DNA of 43,512 nucleotides from JBAZHE01 sp964547855 (GCA_964547855.1 CAZJPG010000010.1:1-43512); one strand, 5' to 3'. Shown: positions 32,897-39,669, counted from the stretch's first letter. A program made the numbers and translations. The notes: a model not told the origin generated them from the letters alone.

Positions 32897-33532
32897 ATGC
32901 AAAGTTTAATGAACAATAAAGAAAAAGAAGTCTTAAAATTATATTTCGGCAACCCAGTTAGGCGTGATGGTTTTGAAATGAAATCACCATATATTGCCGC
33001 ATTGATTGATTCGAGAATTACAACTTGCAGAAACAAGAGAAGCGGTAAAAAGTTAAACAAAGGGCATGGCAGTTGGATAGGCTCTTTGGGGTATATGGCG
33101 CTCTTGGATCACGTTGGAAAAATAATAAAACCAAAAAATAAAACCAACAAAGAAAACAATTCTTTTTTGAATTCTTTGCGCAATTTTTCAAGTTTAGGAG
33201 AAGATGAGATTTACGCACTTTACAGCTTAAGATGTTCTTTTGCCCATGATTACAGCTTGTTTAACATTCCCAAGGAACATGATCCTAAAAAAGAATTGAA
33301 GTATCATCGATTTCGAGTAACTCAAGGTGACAGCGGGAAATTAATTGTTTTTCCAAAAAATAAATGGAGCGGTGATTTTAAGGATGAAGATAATATTACT
33401 ATTATAAACTTAGAACTTTTTTGTGATTTAGTAGAATCAATCCATAAAAAAATTGTAGACGAAATAAATAAAGATGGCTTAAGTTTATTGGTAGGTATTG
33501 AAGATTTACTTATTATTCGATATCAAATTTAA
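32897..33532 (+). CDS. Cassette protein of unknown function with possible HEPN motif
   Basis: This 211-residue protein has no confident family. The segment ALYSLRCSFAHDYSLFN contains R-x4-H (RCSFAH), which is the form of the catalytic motif of HEPN ribonucleases, and the surroundings are helical. HEPN proteins are frequent toxins and abortive-infection effectors, but one short motif is weak evidence. The start at 32897 is chosen because it immediately follows the inverted repeat. An ATG at 32909 is possible. No partner gene is present. Confidence 0.7.
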   Translation: MQSLMNNKEKEVLKLYFGNPVRRDGFEMKSPYIAALIDSRITTCRNKRSGKKLNKGHGSWIGSLGYMALLDHVGKIIKPKNKTNKENNSFLNSLRNFSSLGEDEIYALYSLRCSFAHDYSLFNIPKEHDPKKELKYHRFRVTQGDSGKLIVFPKNKWSGDFKDEDNITIINLELFCDLVESIHKKIVDEINKDGLSLLVGIEDLLIIRYQI

Positions 33533-33554
33533 TATTTTAAAAACATCACATAAC
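33524..33554 (+). repeat. Right inverted repeat of the HEPN-like cassette
   Basis: This 31-bp segment ends TCACATAAC, includes the stop codon and pairs with 32865-32896. Confidence 0.87.
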
Positions 33555-33629
33555 ACGGCATATCCGGCTGACGCCCAAATTTTTGTTCAGCTACGCTCCA
33601 CAAAAACTTCGGATAATGCCGATATGTTA
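33551..33629 (+). repeat. attC-like site 4
   Basis: TAAC at 33551 and GTTA at 33626 border the site. CGGCATATCCG pairs with CGGATAATGCCG with an unpaired base. The inner stem TTTTTGT/ACAAAAA holds a short loop. The extra bases ATAT precede GTTA. Confidence 0.6.
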
Positions 33630-33834
33630 CGCAAAATGTTGCTCGCTTCGCTATTCGCTCGCGAGCTATCTCTTTTGCGTAACGTGGCGCGCTTGCCAGC
33701 ACCTGCTAGGCTTCCGTGTTGCTCCGTTTCGCTCGCAACACATCGCTAAAGCAGCTGCTTGATGCGAAATGCTCGTCTCCGAATTCGCTGTCACTCTTCG
33801 GATCCGAGCACTTCGCATCAAGCGCGCCACGTTA
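33626..33834 (+). repeat. 209-bp palindromic repeat, copy 4 (most diverged)
   Basis: This copy has several differences from the others, for example in the first loop (GCTATTCGCTC) and around the AAGCAGCTGCTTGATGCG segment. The paired arms are kept. Copies differ mainly in loops, which suggests that the fold matters. Confidence 0.8.
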
Positions 33835-33870
33835 TATGAAATGGCTCAAAAATTCGCCACATCATATAAC
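33831..33870 (+). repeat. Empty cassette unit (40 bp)
   Basis: GTTATATGA at 33831-33839 pairs perfectly with TCATATAAC at 33862-33870. These are the same kind of borders that flank genes elsewhere in the array, but only 22 bp lie between them, so this is a unit without a gene. Confidence 0.65.
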
Positions 33871-34464
33871 ATGTTGTATCCGGCTACGCCGAAAAGAAAT
33901 TTTGTTTTAAATAATAATCAAAAATATGTCAGATCAAATTATATCGCTAATAGTTTTTGGAACTCCAGGAATATTAGTATTAATTTATTTTTTTGGAAGA
34001 TGGAAGGTTAGAAGGTTTATTATGAGGAAATTTGGAGAAAAAATAGGATTAATATTTCAAGAAAAAGACAGCAAAGATTTTGAATTGAAAGGTGACTATA
34101 AAAATAAAAAAGTTATTATTTCCGAATCATCTTCTACGATGATTTATGGTGGAGCCGCTGGAAATGTTTCATCAAAAATTTTAGAAATAAAGGTTGATGA
34201 AAAGATTATCTATAATAAAAATGGAGAGGTTATTTTTCCTCTGCCTGGAAAAATAAAGAGAATTATTGATAATTACATAGACAAGGGCATTCTTCCAAAA
34301 AAATATACATTATTGAAATGGATTATAGTGGCTATGTTATTTGCAATATTGATAATTTCGCAAATAATAATGCGTAATCAATAATTTAAAACAAGATTTC
34401 TTTTCGGCTGTGCCCAAGTTTTTACTCTCTTTGTTCGTAAAAACTTCGGATACAACCGATGTTA
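33867..34464 (+). repeat. attC-like site 5, arms separated by a gene
   Basis: TAAC at 33867 and GTTA at 34461 border the unit. TGTTGTATCCG on the left pairs with CGGATACAACCGATG on the right. CCGAAAAGAAAT and TTGTTTTAAAT on the left (to about 33911) match ATTTAAAACAAGATTTCTTTTCGG at 34382-34406 in inverted orientation. The membrane protein gene lies between, so here the coding region sits inside a TAAC...GTTA palindrome. Confidence 0.65.
33926..34384 (+). CDS. Cassette membrane protein of unknown function
   Basis: This 152-residue protein has a transmembrane helix near each end (about 6-24, ISLIVFGTPGILVLIYFFG; about 128-147, WIIVAMLFAILIISQIIM) and a basic soluble domain between them. No family is recognised. 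It lies in the loop of attC-like site 5, with stop codon and right repeat almost touching. It is strongly AT-rich compared with core genes. Confidence 0.7.
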   Translation: MSDQIISLIVFGTPGILVLIYFFGRWKVRRFIMRKFGEKIGLIFQEKDSKDFELKGDYKNKKVIISESSSTMIYGGAAGNVSSKILEIKVDEKIIYNKNGEVIFPLPGKIKRIIDNYIDKGILPKKYTLLKWIIVAMLFAILIISQIIMRNQ

Positions 34465-34667
34465 CGCAAAATGTTGCTCGCTCCGCTCAAGCTTCGCGAG
34501 CCTCTTCTTTTGCGTAACGTGGCGCGCTTGGCAGCACCTGCTAGGCTTCCGTGTTGCTCCGCTTCGCTCGCAACACTTCGCCTAACAGCTGCTTATGCGA
34601 AATGCCCGTCTCCGAATTCGCTGTCGCTCTTCGGATCCGAGCACTTCGCATCAAGCGCGCCACGTTA
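34461..34667 (+). repeat. 207-bp palindromic repeat, copy 5 (last)
   Basis: The first hairpin is altered (CAAGCTTCGCGAGCC), while the second palindrome is as in copies 1-3. It ends with GTTATGTGA as in copy 3, but no matching TCACATAAC is found downstream, so the array frays here. The 417-nt gap from 34385 to 34801 holds this copy, the right arm of site 5 and the terminator of the next gene. Confidence 0.82.
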
Positions 34668-34768
34668 TGTGAAATGTCTGGTTACTAATTCGGGGTAAAG
34701 AAAATAATTTATGAATAAAAAACGAAATATTAATAACAAAGAGCTTGAAATTTTTTCAGAAAAGAAAA

Positions 34769-34801
34769 AGGCCAGTGGTAAAAAATATACCACTGACCTT
34801 A
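34769..34801 (-). terminator. Terminator of the 34802-35170 gene
   Basis: CAGTGGTA and TACCACTG form a perfect 8-bp stem, extended by a GG/CC pair. On the minus strand it is followed by TTTTTCTTTT. Confidence 0.8.
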
Positions 34802-35170
34802 CTATGCTTTTTGAAGCCCGTTTTTTCTTATAGATATAAAGATTAAAAAGGCTGTCGCTATACTTATAGTGTAACAAAGAATGTCCAATTTATCCGCCGT
34901 GCCCGGAGTTACTCCAACTGACTGTCCGTATTCATAACAAATGCCACAAAGCAAATCTAAAACCCCAATTGTTAATATGGCTTTTATGATCAATTTTCCG
35001 AATAAAGTTTCTCCGCTCAATGCGATCCAGAGAAATATTAATCCAGGCATTACCAAATCTTGAGCATAACTATGCCAAAAAACATTTTGTAAAGGAACCA
35101 CGTGTCGGTCGAACAAGTAAAAAATCGGGTAAGCCACAAAAAGTATAGTCATCCTTGCGAGCTTTTTCAC
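34802..35170 (-). CDS. Small polytopic membrane protein of unknown function
   Basis: This 122-residue protein has three to four hydrophobic segments, no recognised family and a lysine-rich end. The GTG at 35170 lies 8 nt after AAGGAGGG, which makes it a better start than the TTG two codons upstream. It has its own promoter (35230-35258) and terminator. It lies at the frayed end of the cassette array but on the opposite strand. Confidence 0.7.
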   Translation of the reverse strand: MKKLARMTILFVAYPIFYLFDRHVVPLQNVFWHSYAQDLVMPGLIFLWIALSGETLFGKLIIKAILTIGVLDLLCGICYEYGQSVGVTPGTADKLDILCYTISIATAFLIFISIRKNGLQKA

Positions 35171-35229
35171 CGCCAACCCTCCTTAATTCATGGTTATTGT
35201 TATTATTGGGTGCCAAATTACATTGTGGT

Positions 35230-35258
35230 ATTATGGCAAGAAATTAATAAATTGTCAA
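35230..35258 (-). promoter_or_regulatory. Promoter of the 34802-35170 gene
   Basis: On the minus strand TTGACA (35258-35253) and CATAAT (35235-35230) are spaced by 17 bp. The leader of about 55 nt carries the Shine-Dalgarno sequence. Confidence 0.65.
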
Positions 35259-35314
35259 TCTGCGTTAAATAATTTTAAAAGGGTTTTTAAATAAGGTGTA
35301 TATAAAATATCTTT

Positions 35315-35327
35315 TAACACGGCATAT
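35315..35327 (+). repeat. Remnant attC-like half site
   Basis: TAACACGGCATAT is identical to the first 13 bases of attC-like site 4 (33551). No matching right half was found nearby, so this looks like a decayed end of the array. Confidence 0.4.
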
Positions 35328-35395
35328 TTGCAAGAACTAAGGCTGTATCCACCATGGGCAGGCGTCAAATGATGTCGAATAGTTAAAATAGTTAT

Positions 35396-35809
35396 ATGGA
35401 GAAATCAAATAGAATTTTATCAAGGTGCGGTTATAGATGTGACTTATGTTTGGCGTATAAGGATAATATTAAGAAAAATGATGAAAGGGAGTTTTTGAGC
35501 GATACATGGCATAAAATATATGGCTTTAGAATGCAGCCTGAAGATATATATTGTGAGGGGTGTATGACGCCAGGTAACCCTAAATTAATAGATAATAAGT
35601 GTCCTGTTCGGCCTTGCGTCATTGAAAAGGGGTTTGATAATTGTTCAAAATGCGACAAATACCCCTGTAATATTTTCAATCAAAGAAAGGTTGTTCATGA
35701 GGACTTCGCAAAAGACAAAGATATTTCTGAAGAGGAGTATGTTAAGTGCATTAAGCCGTATGAGAACGTAAGAAGATTTGATGAAATCAAGAAAGAAAAA
35801 ACTCAATAA
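35396..35809 (+). CDS. DUF3795-like cysteine-rich protein
   Basis: This 137-residue protein has ten cysteines in the pattern RCGYRCDLCLAYKDN, YCEGCMTPG, KCPVRPC and NCSKCDKYPC, typical of DUF3795. It is probably a small metal-binding protein of unknown role. It is the first gene of a plus-strand run reaching the lipoprotein at 37817. No clear Shine-Dalgarno sequence or promoter was found just upstream. Confidence 0.8.
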   Translation: MEKSNRILSRCGYRCDLCLAYKDNIKKNDEREFLSDTWHKIYGFRMQPEDIYCEGCMTPGNPKLIDNKCPVRPCVIEKGFDNCSKCDKYPCNIFNQRKVVHEDFAKDKDISEEEYVKCIKPYENVRRFDEIKKEKTQ

Positions 35810-35813
35810 TAAT

Positions 35814-36467
35814 ATGTATAATTTAGGGAGTAAAAAGAAATTAATGATTTTTTTGTGCGTGTTTCTGGTCGCCGTAGTTTATTTTGCGTTTTATAAAAAG
35901 ACACAAGTCGTCGATAGTAGTAAAATCTCTACTTCCTCGGTCATAGAGTATCTTCCCCAATATAACTATCGACAGACAATAAACGATTGTGCTCCGTTTA
36001 ATGCAGCCGCAGTGGTCAGAGCTTTAACGAAAGAGAGCGTCGATTCGGCCGAGTATGCGAAAAATATTTCTTGGCGACTTCCGAATAAGTACACATTGCC
36101 CTGGGGGCTAGAAAAGCAGCTTAAAGAAAACAACATCGTCATTGATGTTCCAAATCTTGGATTAGCCACTGACGAAGAGAGGGTGTTATTTCTTAAGGAA
36201 AAACTTTCTCAAAAAGAGCCCATAATAATTTTGGGCAAGACAGGCAGCTACCAGCATTACATAACTATTTTTGGTTTTGATTCTTCGCAGGATATTTTTT
36301 ATGTGTATGACAGCATGTATGATAAAGAGTCCGACGGTATGACCAAGGATGTTAATGGAGATGCTCCTGGGAATAGAAATCTTACGACAGAAGAATTATT
36401 GAGTTTTTGGCGAGGCGGCGGGATGTTCGGGTTATATCGCTGGTATGCCATAGTTGCGACAAAATAA
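35814..36467 (+). CDS. Membrane-anchored C39-like peptidase
   Basis: This 217-residue protein has one N-terminal transmembrane helix (LMIFLCVFLVAVVYFAFY) and a papain-like domain of C39/C39_2 type. The catalytic cysteine is C59 in NDCAPFNAAAVVRAL and the histidine is H148 in QHYITIFGF; the acidic residue is probably the aspartate in FYVYDS. The active site faces outside the cell. I chose the ATG at 35814, 4 nt after the previous stop; an in-frame ATG at 35781 would overlap it. It may process surface or secreted peptides. Its substrate is unknown. Confidence 0.8.
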   Translation: MYNLGSKKKLMIFLCVFLVAVVYFAFYKKTQVVDSSKISTSSVIEYLPQYNYRQTINDCAPFNAAAVVRALTKESVDSAEYAKNISWRLPNKYTLPWGLEKQLKENNIVIDVPNLGLATDEERVLFLKEKLSQKEPIIILGKTGSYQHYITIFGFDSSQDIFYVYDSMYDKESDGMTKDVNGDAPGNRNLTTEELLSFWRGGGMFGLYRWYAIVATK

Positions 36468-36484
36468 ATCTATATATTAAAATT

Positions 36485-37006
36485 ATGATCGAATTAGAAA
36501 AAACTTATTTAGCTAAGAAGTTTCCTGACGGCTTAGTAAATTGCGATTTTAAAGAGATCATAGATGTCTATATTCCAAAAAGCAGCGAGCATCCGAAAAT
36601 AAGACTTAGAAAGAACGGCGATAAGTTCGAGTTAACAAAGAAAGAGCCAGTAAGTGAAGGTGATGCTTCATGTCAAAAAGAACAAACCATAGTACTTACT
36701 GAGGATGAGTTCAATGCCTTTAACCAGCAGCTTGACGGCAAGAGGGTTAGGAAGATGAGATATTATTATGACTATAATGGTCAAAAGGCCGAATTCGACG
36801 TCTTTCAAGATGATTTATTGGGGCTCGTCATAGTCGATTTTGAGTTTTCGTCTTTGGATGAGAAGGGTGCTTTTCAAATGCCAGATTTTTGTCTAGTAGA
36901 CATAACCCAGGAAATTTTCGCGGCCGGCGGCATGATCTGCGGTAAAAAATATGAGGACATCGAAGAATATCTAAATGAATTTGGATACAGCAAACTATTC
37001 CTTTAA
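36485..37006 (+). CDS. CYTH domain protein (CyaB/thiamine triphosphatase-like)
   Basis: This 173-residue protein begins MIELEKTYLAKKF, a variant of the CYTH ExExK start. It continues with the tunnel-domain strands KIRLRKNGDKFELTKK, RKMRYYYDYNGQKAEFDVF and VDFEF. CYTH enzymes bind triphosphates with metal ions (adenylate cyclases, triphosphatases). Which reaction is catalysed here is open. The start at 36485 is preferred over an open upstream extension that overlaps the peptidase gene. Confidence 0.85.
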   Translation: MIELEKTYLAKKFPDGLVNCDFKEIIDVYIPKSSEHPKIRLRKNGDKFELTKKEPVSEGDASCQKEQTIVLTEDEFNAFNQQLDGKRVRKMRYYYDYNGQKAEFDVFQDDLLGLVIVDFEFSSLDEKGAFQMPDFCLVDITQEIFAAGGMICGKKYEDIEEYLNEFGYSKLFL

Positions 37007-37033
37007 TAGATTTTTTAAAGACGTTCAAAGACC

Positions 37034-37633
37034 ATGAATAAAGAAATAGAGAAATTAGAAGAAGAGATTAGGGCCATGCATTATGCCCCGCCGGTGATAA
37101 AGCGCAACTTCGACAAGGACACTGTCAAGGAATTTTATAGCGACTTTTGGCATATCCATATTTTGCCGGTCATAAAATATAGTAAGGAGATGGCAGTTAA
37201 ATATGGTGCCGACGAGAACATCGTCTGGTTAGGCGCGCTTTTACACGACATCGCTTACTTGCACGATATGGAGCCGCACGACGAAATCGGTTCGGTCAAA
37301 GCCTTTGAGATGTTGAAGGCCAAAGGATTTAGCGATGAGATCGCCGAAAAAGTAAAAGAGGTGGTTTTAAAACATAGTTGCCGCGACGAACATCAGCCAG
37401 TCACTCTAGAAGAGAGGATAGTGGCGTCGGCTGACTCTATGACCCATTTGTCCGCGCCGTTCTATGAGTGGGTCGCTCGGTATTCCAAGAGGAATTTTTG
37501 GGATTTGATTTCCCGCGACCTAGAAAAAGTGGAACGTGATTTTAATGAAAAGATATTCTTTGAGGATGAAAAGAAAATGGTCCAAGGAGAATATAATGTT
37601 TTAAAAAAGTGGTTTAGTTATAAAAAAGATTGA
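37034..37633 (+). CDS. HD domain phosphohydrolase
   Basis: This 199-residue protein has the HD metal-site pattern: FWHIHILPV, then ALLHDIAYLHD (H and D of the HD pair), VVLKHSCRDEH, and a distal aspartate in VASADSMTHL. Such enzymes hydrolyse nucleotides or other phosphoesters. Pairing with a CYTH gene suggests nucleotide or polyphosphate metabolism, which is only inference. It ends with TGA and the lipoprotein gene starts 4 nt later. Confidence 0.85.
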   Translation: MNKEIEKLEEEIRAMHYAPPVIKRNFDKDTVKEFYSDFWHIHILPVIKYSKEMAVKYGADENIVWLGALLHDIAYLHDMEPHDEIGSVKAFEMLKAKGFSDEIAEKVKEVVLKHSCRDEHQPVTLEERIVASADSMTHLSAPFYEWVARYSKRNFWDLISRDLEKVERDFNEKIFFEDEKKMVQGEYNVLKKWFSYKKD

Positions 37634-37637
37634 GATT

Positions 37638-37817
37638 ATGAAAAGAGTTTTACTTGCCTTATTTGTGTCGGTATTGTTTTTATCGGGTTGCTCGCAGCCC
37701 AAGCAGCCTGAACCGGGGAGTGCTTTGCCGTCGTTCGAGGCTTATCGCCGGGCCCAGGATGTAAAAGGTCTCTCTAATGATTATAACGAACAAGTTCAGG
37801 AGGCCATCGATCAATGA
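37638..37817 (+). CDS. Small lipoprotein (59 residues)
   Basis: A short ORF directly after the HD gene encodes MKRVLLALFVSVLFLSGCSQ at its start: a signal peptide with lipobox LSGC (C18). A proline-rich linker and a short hydrophilic tail (FEAYRRAQDVKG) follow. It ends TGA at 37815-37817, just before a strong terminator. Position, lipobox and terminator support a real gene despite its size. Function is unknown. Confidence 0.75.
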   Translation: MKRVLLALFVSVLFLSGCSQPKQPEPGSALPSFEAYRRAQDVKGLSNDYNEQVQEAIDQ

Positions 37818-37820
37818 TAA

Positions 37821-37853
37821 TAAAATCGCCGTCATGTGACGGCGATTTTATTT
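37821..37853. terminator. Bidirectional terminator between the lipoprotein and glycosyltransferase genes
   Basis: AAAATCGCCGTCA at 37822-37834 pairs perfectly with TGACGGCGATTTT at 37837-37849. A and T residues flank it on both sides, serving two converging genes. Confidence 0.92.
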
Positions 37854-37858
37854 ATGTC

Positions 37859-38596
37859 CTATTCTTTCTTTTTGTGAAAAAACCTTTTTTGATAATAATC
37901 TTTTTCCTCTTGGCTACCACCAGTCTTTATGTCTTTTTTTGTGATCTGGTCGGGATGCACACGATACAAACAAAGGTAGCTGTCTATAAAATATGGCTTG
38001 ATTTTCTTCTCCGCCAATTTCAACCACATATCGTAATCTTGGGTTCGCAATTTTTCTTCCCAGCCACCGACGGTTTTTATGCAGGAACGGTGGATAGTGG
38101 CCGTTCCATTTGGTACGAAACAGCGCTTCAATAAACTTTGAAAGGCGTCTTTGGCTGGCGGACGGTAAGTATTATATTCAAGTAGGTCATCGAAAAGCTT
38201 ATTCTCTTTTTTTATGAACAACGAAAGTCCGTATGTCCATTTGGCTTTTTTGTTTTTCTTAAGGAAGTCGCACCTTATTTGTAGACTGGAGCGGGGGAGT
38301 AGGTCATCATCATCAAGTGGTATTATGAATTCTCCTTTTGATTTTTTAAAACCAATGTTAAGAGCGTCTCCGGGGCCAAAGTTGCGGTCATTTTTTATAT
38401 AGACTATTCTCTTGTCCTTTTTGGCTAAATTTTTGACTAATTTGGCAGTGCCATCGGTCGAATCGTTGTCGACGATTATGTGTTCATGCTCGAATCCTTC
38501 CTCTTTTTGATTTTGAATACTTTTTATGATATCTCCCAGAAAATCGTCCGCTCGGTTATGTGTCGGAGTAATAATGGAGAAAAAGGGTTTCTTCAT
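37859..38596 (-). CDS. Family 2 glycosyltransferase
   Basis: This 245-residue protein has the GT-A fold start FFSIITPTHNRADDFL, the nucleotide-binding part IIVDNDSTDGTAKLV and the metal motif IPLDDDDLL. An acceptor region follows (GTATIHRS, RTQDYDMWLKLA). It transfers a sugar from a nucleotide sugar to an unknown acceptor, probably in cell-surface glycan synthesis. It starts 4 nt after trxB and is co-transcribed with it. Confidence 0.92.
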   Translation of the reverse strand: MKKPFFSIITPTHNRADDFLGDIIKSIQNQKEEGFEHEHIIVDNDSTDGTAKLVKNLAKKDKRIVYIKNDRNFGPGDALNIGFKKSKGEFIIPLDDDDLLPRSSLQIRCDFLKKNKKAKWTYGLSLFIKKENKLFDDLLEYNTYRPPAKDAFQSLLKRCFVPNGTATIHRSCIKTVGGWEEKLRTQDYDMWLKLAEKKIKPYFIDSYLCLYRVHPDQITKKDIKTGGSQEEKDYYQKRFFHKKKE

Positions 38597-38600
38597 ATTT

Positions 38601-39533
38601 TTATTTTAAGAGTTTGCCGATATTGCCTTCCTTGAGCTGTATATATTGATAGGCGCCGAGGGCGGCGACGGTGCCAGATCCGGTAGCTATGGTTATTTGT
38701 TTAAAGGCAGTGTTGGTGCAGTCTCCGGCGGCGAATAGCCCAGGGAGTGATGTTTCACCCTTGGCGCTGACCTTGACCTCTTTATTATCATTCAGATCGG
38801 CCAGGTTCGATATTAAGGATGTATTAACTTCGAAGCCGATCTCGATGAATATTCCGTCCAAGGGAATTTCTTTTTCTTCGCCTTGGGAAGACTCTATGAT
38901 AATAGATGATACTTTTTTCTCTCCTTTTATCTCTTTGACTTTATTTTCCAGTATTATCTCTATATTGGCTATAGAGCGTACTTTCTCTTCTAGTTTTTCA
39001 AAAGCCTGGAAGTCTTTGAATTGATGGACTAAGTAGACCTTGGTCGCGATCTTAGAGAGGACTTCGGCGGCATCTAGGGCGCTATTGCCGCCACCAATGA
39101 CCGCTACAGTTTTGTTTCTATATAATGGTCCGTCGCAGTTAGCGCAAAAGGCTACGCCACGCCCTTCCAATTTTTTTTCTCCAGGAACTTTCAAATGGCG
39201 ATGCTCGGCGCCTAGTGCGGCGATGACGGTTTTGCTAGTTACTTTTTCATCACCAAATGAAATTTCAAAGCCATCTTCGTCTATTTTTTCTATCTTTGAT
39301 ACTTCCGCGGTCTTTATTTCTATGCCCAGTGATCGAGTATGTTCCTCCATTTTTGCCATTAATTCTATTGACTCTATGGATTTAAATCCTGGATAGTTTT
39401 CTATTAGGTGGGCCCAAACGACCTGCCCGCCAAGATGTTTAGAGATGAGCAAGGTTTTCATTTCGCGCCTAGCGGCGTAGATGGCGGCGGCATATCCGGC
39501 TGGACCGGCGCCAATGATCACTGTGTCGTACAT
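38601..39533 (-). CDS. trxB: Thioredoxin reductase-like protein
   Basis: This 310-residue protein begins with an FAD-binding motif VIIGAGPAGYAAAIYAARR. It has the redox-active FCANCDGPLY (C130, C133), the NADPH-binding motif VIGGGNSALDAAEVL and the FAD-closing motif GLFAAGDCTN. The start is the ATG at 39533; an open 21-codon extension upstream lacks family similarity. It reduces thioredoxin-like proteins with NADPH. The divergent gene at 39740 encodes a thioredoxin-fold lipoprotein, a sensible functional neighbour. Confidence 0.93.
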   Translation of the reverse strand: MYDTVIIGAGPAGYAAAIYAARREMKTLLISKHLGGQVVWAHLIENYPGFKSIESIELMAKMEEHTRSLGIEIKTAEVSKIEKIDEDGFEISFGDEKVTSKTVIAALGAEHRHLKVPGEKKLEGRGVAFCANCDGPLYRNKTVAVIGGGNSALDAAEVLSKIATKVYLVHQFKDFQAFEKLEEKVRSIANIEIILENKVKEIKGEKKVSSIIIESSQGEEKEIPLDGIFIEIGFEVNTSLISNLADLNDNKEVKVSAKGETSLPGLFAAGDCTNTAFKQITIATGSGTVAALGAYQYIQLKEGNIGKLLK

Positions 39534-39604
39534 AGTTTTGTTTAGTATAAGGTGTAAAATATTATGCTGGTACGAGAATTTTATAACATTATACATTATA
39601 CCCC

Positions 39605-39634
39605 ATAGTCAATATAAAATGTAATCTTGACTAT
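39605..39634. promoter_or_regulatory. Inverted repeat in the trxB/DsbA-like divergent region
   Basis: ATAGTCAA at 39605-39612 and TTGACTAT at 39627-39634 form a perfect 8-bp inverted repeat around 14 bp. It could be an operator for a regulator of both genes, or overlapping -35 elements. No -10 with good spacing was found for either half. Confidence 0.35.
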
Positions 39635-39669
39635 ACCCTTTTTTCGTGTTTTTTAGCGATTTTTACCCT

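Larger units (their letters stand above)
27512..34667. mobile_element. Integron-like array: recombinase plus palindrome-bounded gene cassettes
   Basis: A minus-strand tyrosine recombinase is followed by plus-strand AT-rich genes separated by GC-rich palindromic segments. Unit borders alternate between TAAC...GTTA and GTTA...TAAC palindromes. Five near-identical 206-209 bp repeats and five variable attC-like sites are interleaved with the genes. The TAAC half-sites share TAACAnnGnnTATnCGG at 30880, 31762, 33551 and 33867, and loosely at 32573 and in the reverse complement ending at 28445. Integron attC sites have comparable borders, for example TAACA...CGTTA in Vibrio repeats. The missing IntI-specific segment and the genes lying inside palindrome loops leave the exact class open. 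Confidence 0.6.

Noticed and set aside
30971..34667. CRISPR array
   Set aside because: The repeats are more than 200 bp long, strongly palindromic and spaced by whole genes; no cas genes are present.
39534..39596. 21-codon extension of trxB
   Set aside because: It has no similarity to the family; the FAD motif begins directly after the ATG at 39533.
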